Shown: positions 52,336 to 57,371 of the stretch, in pieces
Position numbering within the stretch: the first letter of the stretch is position 1
Layout: every line of letters starts with the position of its first letter
Source: Polyangium jinanense
GTDB lineage: Bacteria; Myxococcota; Polyangia; Polyangiales; Polyangiaceae
NCBI RefSeq assembly: GCF_028435365.1
Contig: NZ_JAGTJJ010000065.1
Coordinates: 1-57,371 of the forward strand
Direction: 5' to 3'
DNA length: 57,371 nucleotides
Notes under the pieces: generated by a model
The model's input: only the letters and a program-made list of their open reading frames with translations
Told to the model about the DNA's origin: nothing
The model's database searches: none
Position numbers and translations under genes: made by a program

Positions 52336-53670
52336 ATGCGCGATCGTATCCTTGCCGCGTGCTCGCCGCTGGTCCTTCTCTTCCTGTGCGCGCCGTCGCT
52401 CGCCCGCGCGGAGATCCCCGTCTGTGTCAGGCTTCCGGGGCACCCGAAGATGGACCGGTTTGCCCTGTCGGGAAGCGCGACCGTCATCACGAAAGACTGG
52501 GCGGTCTTCACGGCCAAGACGAATGGCCTCACGGTCTTCGTCTACGACCCTTATGCGCCGCCAGAAAACGTGCGGTTCTTGCCGCCGCCGCACAACAAGT
52601 TGAAGTGTCCTGCGCCGCCGCCGCGTCCGAAGCCGGCACCGGCGAAGACTGCGCCCAAGGCTCCGGCCGAGGAGAGCAAGGCAGGGACGTCCGCGCCCGT
52701 CGAGGATGCGGAGTCGCAGAAGCCTCCGCCTCAGCAGGTCAAGGATATGCAGGGGGACGTCGTGCCGCCCGGCGTGAAGAAGATGCCGGAACGTCCGCCA
52801 GAGAAGCCGCAACCCGCGCCACAGGGCGTCCTCTCGAACGAGCCGCTCTTACCGACGACGTCCACCTTGCCGAAACGGGACGAGGTGCATCCGCCGAAGT
52901 GTGTGGACGAGGCGTGCACGCTGGTGGATCGGGGCGGCGCGTTGCCGGAGCGCGTGTTTCGACCCGGAGCGCCGGTCTCCAGTGTGGCGTCGTGCGAGCA
53001 GACGAAGGAGGGGTGCAAGGCGCGGAAGGAGAAGACGCGGGCCGGGGCCATCCTGGAGCAGGTCGTGATCGCGGGGGCGATCTTCAACCTGCAAATGAAC
53101 GAGGATCTCTATCGGCCCGACGGAAAGGAATACGGGATCGTCGGCGGGATGAACGCCGACGGGCCAAACGACCCGAGGCTCCAGGCGGCGGCCGCGGCCG
53201 TGATGTTCTCGCCGGTGGCGATGGCGCTGGGCAACAAGTTCATGAAGGCGACGTCGGAGGCCTTGGAACGCGGGGAGAAGGTCGTCATCAAGAACGTGAG
53301 TGAGCTGTCGGAGGATGCGGCCAAGTACCTGGCGGAGGAGTTCGGAGAGGAGCTGACGAAGGCGCTCGCGCAGGCGGAGGTCATCGGGCCGTTCCGGGTG
53401 ATGCGGCACTTCACGACGAAGCATGGTGGGGCGTGGCAAGCGCATCACATCTACGAGACCAAGAAGATGCTAGACATCGGCCTCGATGCCCTGGACGGGC
53501 CGTCCGTGATCCTCTCGGAGGAGGCGCACACGGTGGTGACGAACGAGCTAAGGAATTACACGCTACACATTCCAGGGAAAAACCGCCAGGCCCTATGGAA
53601 GGCATACGAGGAAGCGTACAAGAAGTCGCCTCACTGGTTGAAGGCGATCGCGCATTACTTCGAGAAGTAA
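52336..53670 (+). CDS. Secreted HNH/AHH-type nuclease toxin candidate
   Basis: A 444-aa protein with a Sec signal peptide (MRDRILAACSPLVLLFLCAPSLARA). A small N-terminal domain (KMDRFALSGSATVITKDWAVFTA), a long Pro/Lys linker (about residues 90-175), a helical middle with Ala-rich segment (LQAAAAAVMFSPVAMALGNKFM) and a C-terminal nuclease-like domain follow. The latter has GGAWQAHHIYETKK (His370-His371), then SVILSEEAHTVVTNELRN (His398) and a final LWKAYEEAYKKSPHW, the order seen in HNH/endonuclease VII toxins of the AHH type. The next gene, 27 bp downstream, looks like its immunity protein. No lipobox at a good position, so it is probably soluble. Confidence 0.72.
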   Translation: MRDRILAACSPLVLLFLCAPSLARAEIPVCVRLPGHPKMDRFALSGSATVITKDWAVFTAKTNGLTVFVYDPYAPPENVRFLPPPHNKLKCPAPPPRPKPAPAKTAPKAPAEESKAGTSAPVEDAESQKPPPQQVKDMQGDVVPPGVKKMPERPPEKPQPAPQGVLSNEPLLPTTSTLPKRDEVHPPKCVDEACTLVDRGGALPERVFRPGAPVSSVASCEQTKEGCKARKEKTRAGAILEQVVIAGAIFNLQMNEDLYRPDGKEYGIVGGMNADGPNDPRLQAAAAAVMFSPVAMALGNKFMKATSEALERGEKVVIKNVSELSEDAAKYLAEEFGEELTKALAQAEVIGPFRVMRHFTTKHGGAWQAHHIYETKKMLDIGLDALDGPSVILSEEAHTVVTNELRNYTLHIPGKNRQALWKAYEEAYKKSPHWLKAIAHYFEK

Positions 53671-53697
53671 GCGGACCAGGCGGGTGAAAGTGGCACG

Positions 53698-54594
53698 ATG
53701 AAAACCAAGGTACGGGTAAAGTTTGACGGGAATGACGTTCCGAGACGCGAACAGACCGTCTTGGGCCCCGCGGGGTGTGGTCCGGATGTGGCCGAGGTCA
53801 GCGACAACAAGGTTCTGAAGCAAGTTTTCGTTTATGTTACGCTCGACATCGACGACCCTCGCCTCCTCACCCTGCAGAAGCTCCTGCTCGCCTACAAGGT
53901 CCAATGGTCGGAGGATCGTTGGGACGAGTACACGGACGAGGAGTACGAGGCCGCGCGCTTGATCGTCGTACAGGCGCTGTCGGAGAACCACATCGTCGGA
54001 GGTCCCCGCTTCTACACGGAGTACGATCTCTCGAACGCCTGCCCGGCGTGCGGCGCGGGGATGCGGCAGACCGGGACGTACTGGATCGATGGCGCGGGCC
54101 CACAAACCGTGAGGCTCGGCCAATTTCGCGCTGTATCCAGCTACAGCGAGATCCTCGTCGACCAGCCGCTCGCCGAGACGCTCGCGCGAGCCAACCTCTC
54201 GGGGCTCTCCCTCCGGAGCGTGTACGCGTACCAGCCGGACGAGGCGCCGATCGAGCTGATCTGGCGGCAGCTATGGGCGTCGCACACGCTCCCCCCGATG
54301 TCGCCGCGCTCGACCGGGATCGACTTCGACAGCGCATGCAAGTCCTGCAGGCGCGGCAAAATCGACTCGACGAGCCCCGAGCGTTTCGCCTACCGCGCAA
54401 AGGACGTCGAAGGAGCCCAGGACGTGAACCGGATGTGGGAGCATTTCGGGTACGTTCGGTGGAACGGCGACCTGAAGACGGCCGTCTTGTGGCAACCGTA
54501 CTTCGTCGTCACCCCCAAGGTCTGGCGCATCTTCCGCGACGCGGGCGTGACCGGGTTCCAGTGGCTGCCCATCCGCGTCGTCGAAGACGAGTGA
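53698..54594 (+). CDS. Putative immunity protein, double Cys-pair (CXXCG-like) family
   Basis: A 298-aa cytoplasmic protein with two Cys pairs: CPACG (Cys115/Cys118) and CKSCR (Cys214/Cys217), which could bind one zinc. It resembles the myxobacterial 'double-CXXCG motif' paralogue family, commonly encoded just after secreted or lipoprotein toxins; the second motif has Arg instead of Gly. Other landmarks are FRAVSSYSEILVDQPLAETL and the ending VVTPKVWRIFRDAGVTGFQWLPI. The 27-bp gap to the nuclease-like gene supports a toxin-immunity pair. Confidence 0.72.
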   Translation: MKTKVRVKFDGNDVPRREQTVLGPAGCGPDVAEVSDNKVLKQVFVYVTLDIDDPRLLTLQKLLLAYKVQWSEDRWDEYTDEEYEAARLIVVQALSENHIVGGPRFYTEYDLSNACPACGAGMRQTGTYWIDGAGPQTVRLGQFRAVSSYSEILVDQPLAETLARANLSGLSLRSVYAYQPDEAPIELIWRQLWASHTLPPMSPRSTGIDFDSACKSCRRGKIDSTSPERFAYRAKDVEGAQDVNRMWEHFGYVRWNGDLKTAVLWQPYFVVTPKVWRIFRDAGVTGFQWLPIRVVEDE

Positions 54595-54679
54595 CGGGGC
54601 GGCAGCGCAGGCAGCATCCTACATCGCTCCTCACATCCCCCTTGCCCCCGCCCCTCCCACCCCTGTAACCTCCCACCCC

Positions 54680-55432
54680 ATGCGCCATATCTCTCTCATC
54701 GCTCTTTTCGTCGGATTGAACGATCTCCTCACGACTCGAAAAGCCGCTCTCGTCAGCTTCGCCTCCGGTGCCGCCAGCACCAAGCTCCTCACGGCCCGAC
54801 GCGACGCCCTCGCCAAGCTCCCCTCCATTGCCGCGGGCCGACCCCTCGCCGACGACCTCAGCGCCGCCGACGCCCGCCATGATGCCCTCGGGTATTCCCT
54901 CTGGCACCTCCTCGAAGCCTACGACCGCCACCCCGACATCCCCGAGCACATTCGCGCGGCCGCTCGGAAAATCCGCGCCGCATTCATTCCCACCCTCGAA
55001 GACCTCGGGGCCAGTTATCCCGCCGAAGCCAAGGCGGCCATGGACCGAAAGCCCGCGCTCGTGGACCTGCAACCAGACCTCGCCCTGTTCCCCGTCGCCG
55101 GCGGCGGCACCCTTTACGATTGGGCTGACAGTTTCCTGAACGCCGGCGTCGCCATCGATTCCCTCCTCAGCGCCCGCGCCGACCTCGAAACGAAGACCCG
55201 CAAAGACGCGACCCGCCTCCGCGGGGAAGTCATCGGCCTCCTCAATCGCACCCGGAAAAACCTCGCCCTGGAGCTCCAGGAGGATCCGAGCCTGCCCAAA
55301 GACCTCGACGCACGTATCTTCGGTTACTTCGACCTCCTCGAAAAGAGCGCCGCCGACGCGGCGAAGAGCAAAGCCTCGCCCGAGATTCCTCCCCCGCCCT
55401 CCCCCGTCGAGGCGACGGCCGCCACCCCGTAG
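54680..55432 (+). CDS. Helical hypothetical protein
   Basis: A 250-aa soluble, all-helical protein (NDLLTTRKAALVSFASGAAS, AARHDALGYSLWHLLEAYDRH, IRAAARKIRAAFIPTLEDLG, LLNRTRKNLALELQEDPSLP) with a Pro-rich C-terminus. The fold pattern suggests a long helical bundle; no family recognised. Its stop codon lies at the first unit of the 43-bp repeat block. Confidence 0.72.
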   Translation: MRHISLIALFVGLNDLLTTRKAALVSFASGAASTKLLTARRDALAKLPSIAAGRPLADDLSAADARHDALGYSLWHLLEAYDRHPDIPEHIRAAARKIRAAFIPTLEDLGASYPAEAKAAMDRKPALVDLQPDLALFPVAGGGTLYDWADSFLNAGVAIDSLLSARADLETKTRKDATRLRGEVIGLLNRTRKNLALELQEDPSLPKDLDARIFGYFDLLEKSAADAAKSKASPEIPPPPSPVEATAATP

Positions 55433-55670
55433 CTCCTCCGACCTGCTCCCCTCCCCCGCCGCCGGTCCCGGCGAGCTTCTCCGACCTGCCCGAACCACCA
55501 ACCGCCGGCACCCGCGACAAGAGCCGATCATGTCCCCCGCGCCACCCCGCGCCTGTGCCGAGCTTCTCCGACCTGCTCGCGCACCCCTTCGCCGGCACGA
55601 GCGAGCTTCTCCGACCTGCTCGCGCACCCCTTCGCCGGCACGAGCGAGCTTCTCCGACCTGCTCGGAGGG
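55432..55670. repeat. Tandem repeat block, period about 43 bp
   Basis: The motif AGCTTCTCCGACCTGCTCG recurs at 55474, 55561, 55604 and 55647, with a weaker copy at 55432 and a decayed one near 55517. Between 55561 and 55647 the whole 43-bp unit is repeated, including GCGCACCCCTTCGCCGGCA. Past the block, a similar TCCGATCTGCTCGG occurs near 55687, and inverted copies (CGAGCAGGTCCGAGAAGC near 55731, CGAGCAGGTCGAAGAAGC near 55817). The 476 bp 55433-55908 hold no other feature. Confidence 0.8.
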
Positions 55671-55908
55671 GGTGGGCTCGGGTGTTGCGGGAAGGTCCGA
55701 TCTGCTCGGAAGGGGGTCGTTCCGGGGGTTCGAGCAGGTCCGAGAAGCAGCCGAGGGGGACGGCGTGGCTCGGGCGGGCAGCTCCGATGAGCCTCGATCC
55801 CCCGCGCCTCGGTCCGCCGAGCAGGTCGAAGAAGCCATGCCCGCCCGCCGAAATGCCCCGGATCCAGCGCCGTTGACCTCCGCGCCGCCCGGCTCGTACC
55901 CTGGCCGC

Positions 55909-57210
55909 ATGAAACACCTCTTCACGCTCGCTTGGGCCTCGATCCCCCTCTTCCTCCTCGCCGGCTGCGGGGACGGCGGCGAGGGGCCGGAGCCCGGTCC
56001 CATCCCCGTCGCGCCAACGGAAAACCTCGATCGCGACATCCTCTCGACTGCACTCGCCCTCGACGTCACGGCGATGACCGGCGAAGCCACGATCGATCTC
56101 GCGCCCGCGGGAAAGCCGGGCGCCTCGTTCGAGGTGGCCGGGCTCGTCATTCAGAGCGTCGAAGACGCGAGCGGGCAGCTCGAATACGCGGTCCAGGATG
56201 GAAGGCTCGACGTGGGCGTGAAAGAGAGCGCGGAGAACACCACGCTCCAGATCAAGTACGCATTCACCACGCAGAAGAACTTCGATGGGTATCTCGCCGA
56301 GGAGCTCACGTTCCTGTGGCCGCGCTTCTGCGGAAACCTCTTTCCGTGCAAATCCGTGCCCTCGGAGGGCGTGAAATTCGAGATGACGCTCTCGGGCGTG
56401 CCGATGGGCAAAGACGCCGTCTTCCCCGCCGAGATCCCGGCCGACGCGCCGACCTACATGCCGGCCTTCGCCCTCGGCGAATACACGCACGTCGCGCTCG
56501 GAACGACCACGGCGGGCACGAAGGTGAGCGTCTACCATCTGCCCGGCGAGGAAGCAGCCGCGACCGAAGGAACGAAGGATCTGGCGGCCGTGTTCGATTG
56601 GCTCGAAAAGACCTACGGAGCCTACTCGTTCGGCGGCGAGGTCGGGTCGGTCTCAGCGAAATGGGGGCCGGGCGCATACGGGGGCATGGAGCATCACCCG
56701 TACTGGCACGTGGGAAGCGACTCGATGAACGATCCGGTCACGCACGCACACGAGGCGGCGCACGGCTGGTTCGGCAACGGCGTGCGTATCGCATGCTGGG
56801 AGGATTTCGTGCTCTCCGAGGGCACAGTCTCGTATCTCGCGGCCCGCGGGCTCGAAGCCGTCGGGGGCACGGCCGTGGGCGAAGCGATCTGGAGCGATTA
56901 CCAGACCCAGCTCGACGCGGTGATCATGGAGCAGGACACGGTCCTCATGCTGGACACGTGCAATACGATCGACCTCATCACGCACCCCTTGTGGTCGACC
57001 GTCACCTACATGAAGGGCGCGTTCTTCTACCGGGCCGTGGAAGCCCAGGTCGGCCGGGACAAGCTCGACGCGGCGCTCGCGAAGTTTTACGGGACGTTCA
57101 AGAACCGCGCGGCCCGGATGCAGGACATGATCGATACGATCGAGGCCGAGACGGGCGCGGACATCTCTGTCCACGTGAATGGCTGGCTGAAGGGCCTCGG
57201 AAAGCCCTAA
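55909..57210 (+). CDS. M1-family-like metallopeptidase lipoprotein
   Basis: A 433-aa lipoprotein (signal MKHLFTLAWASIPLFLLAGC) with a peptidase M1-like fold. An N-terminal beta domain (ALDVTAMTGEATIDLAPAG) precedes the catalytic part: GGMEHHPYW in the place of the GxMEN substrate-binding motif, zinc site HEAAHGWFGN (His281, Glu282, His285) and third ligand Glu304 in LSEGTVSYLA, exactly the HExxH-18-E spacing. At 433 residues it is much shorter than classical M1 aminopeptidases (850 or more) because the C-terminal helical domain is nearly absent. Probably releases amino acids from peptides outside the cytoplasm. Confidence 0.85.
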   Translation: MKHLFTLAWASIPLFLLAGCGDGGEGPEPGPIPVAPTENLDRDILSTALALDVTAMTGEATIDLAPAGKPGASFEVAGLVIQSVEDASGQLEYAVQDGRLDVGVKESAENTTLQIKYAFTTQKNFDGYLAEELTFLWPRFCGNLFPCKSVPSEGVKFEMTLSGVPMGKDAVFPAEIPADAPTYMPAFALGEYTHVALGTTTAGTKVSVYHLPGEEAAATEGTKDLAAVFDWLEKTYGAYSFGGEVGSVSAKWGPGAYGGMEHHPYWHVGSDSMNDPVTHAHEAAHGWFGNGVRIACWEDFVLSEGTVSYLAARGLEAVGGTAVGEAIWSDYQTQLDAVIMEQDTVLMLDTCNTIDLITHPLWSTVTYMKGAFFYRAVEAQVGRDKLDAALAKFYGTFKNRAARMQDMIDTIEAETGADISVHVNGWLKGLGKP

Positions 57211-57245
57211 GGGCGCTGAGCATGGGTCTCTTCTTGGGGTCGCCT

Positions 57246-57371
57246 CGCCGGGGCGCTGCCCCGGGCCCCGCGGGGGCTGTTCGCCCCTCGACCCGAACCA
57301 GGGCAAGCCCTGGACCGGTGGTGGAAGAACTGCGCTCCGCGCAGTTCTTCCAACGGGCCGGTTGAACCGCG
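57246..57371. repeat. Dispersed hairpin-array repeat, copy 3 (left half; cut by window end)
   Basis: Same hairpin order as copies 1 and 2: CCGGGGCGCTGCCCCGG, GGGGGCTGTTCGCCCC, CCAGGGCAAGCCCTGG and AACTGCGCTCCGCGCAGTT extended by GAAG/CTTC, then GGGCCGGTTGAACC at the window edge. It starts about 36 bp after the metallopeptidase stop codon. The right half lies outside the window. Confidence 0.85.

Noticed and set aside
55432..55670. CRISPR array
   Set aside because: The bases between motif copies are repeated too (whole 43-bp unit), so there are no unique spacers, and no cas gene is present.

Overview
The window is very GC-rich, densely coded DNA with strong G/C third-position bias. Its gene content points to a myxobacterium, most likely of the Polyangiaceae (Sorangium/Polyangium group): a eukaryote-type Ser/Thr kinase, a DUF3634 protein, a MYXO-CTERM-like surface anchor, many lipoproteins with Pro-rich linkers, MEDS-domain sensors, multi-PAS hybrid histidine kinases, a sigma factor with a long C-terminal tail, and a toxin-like protein followed by a protein with two Cys-pair motifs. 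The taxonomic assignment is inference from content; no rRNA or tRNA gene was seen.

Layout. 1-5.6 kb: the tail of an IS110-type transposase, an MmeI-like DNA methyltransferase lacking the family's usual nuclease part, an aldehyde dehydrogenase/DUF779 operon, a membrane protein and a small basic protein. 5.6-13.6 kb: two copies of a ~300-bp hairpin-rich repeat flank a kinase/DUF3634 pair, an MFS exporter, a lipoprotein cytochrome c, a surface hydrolase with a poly-proline linker, a DUF4846 lipoprotein and a GNAT acetyltransferase. 13.6-20.9 kb: two large uncharacterised proteins and a four-PAS hybrid histidine kinase. 20.9-26.4 kb: a three-gene operon (Cys-containing lipoprotein, DUF692/MNIO-like enzyme, partner protein), an NTF2-like lipoprotein, and an unusual lipoprotein with three monothiol DsbA-like domains plus a parvulin domain. 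26.4-31.2 kb: secreted or membrane proteins, a zinc alcohol dehydrogenase, an HTTM membrane protein with a coupled partner, and a secreted Gly/Trp/His repeat protein. 31.4-35.5 kb: dihydroxyacetone kinase genes dhaK-dhaL-dhaM, the last carrying EIIA, HPr and a full-length enzyme I. 35.4-41.8 kb: a duplicated MEDS-sensor/histidine-kinase module around a dimethylsulfone monooxygenase (sfnG); one of the two kinases has lost its phospho-acceptor histidine. 42-52 kb: DUF4241 protein, a frameshifted gene, a TAP-like hydrolase, a large propeller/WGR protein, a small XRE regulator, a sigma factor divergent from an envelope protein, and a Cys-rich lipoprotein. 52.3-57.4 kb: a secreted HNH-type toxin candidate with its putative immunity gene, a helical protein, a 43-bp tandem repeat block, an M1-like metallopeptidase lipoprotein and a third copy of the hairpin repeat.

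The most interesting items are: (1) the lipoprotein-MNIO-partner operon at 20855-23132, which has the layout of a peptide-modification (RiPP-like) locus but with a duplicated SCY...C lipoprotein as the only candidate substrate; (2) the dispersed mirror-symmetric hairpin element (5578-5876, 13287-13605, 57246-end), whose stems change sequence yet stay paired, always just after gene ends; (3) the toxin/immunity pair at 52336-54594; (4) the duplicated MEDS-kinase/sfnG module with one degenerate kinase; and (5) the triple monothiol DsbA-parvulin fusion. All functional statements come from reading the translated sequence; no database search was possible.
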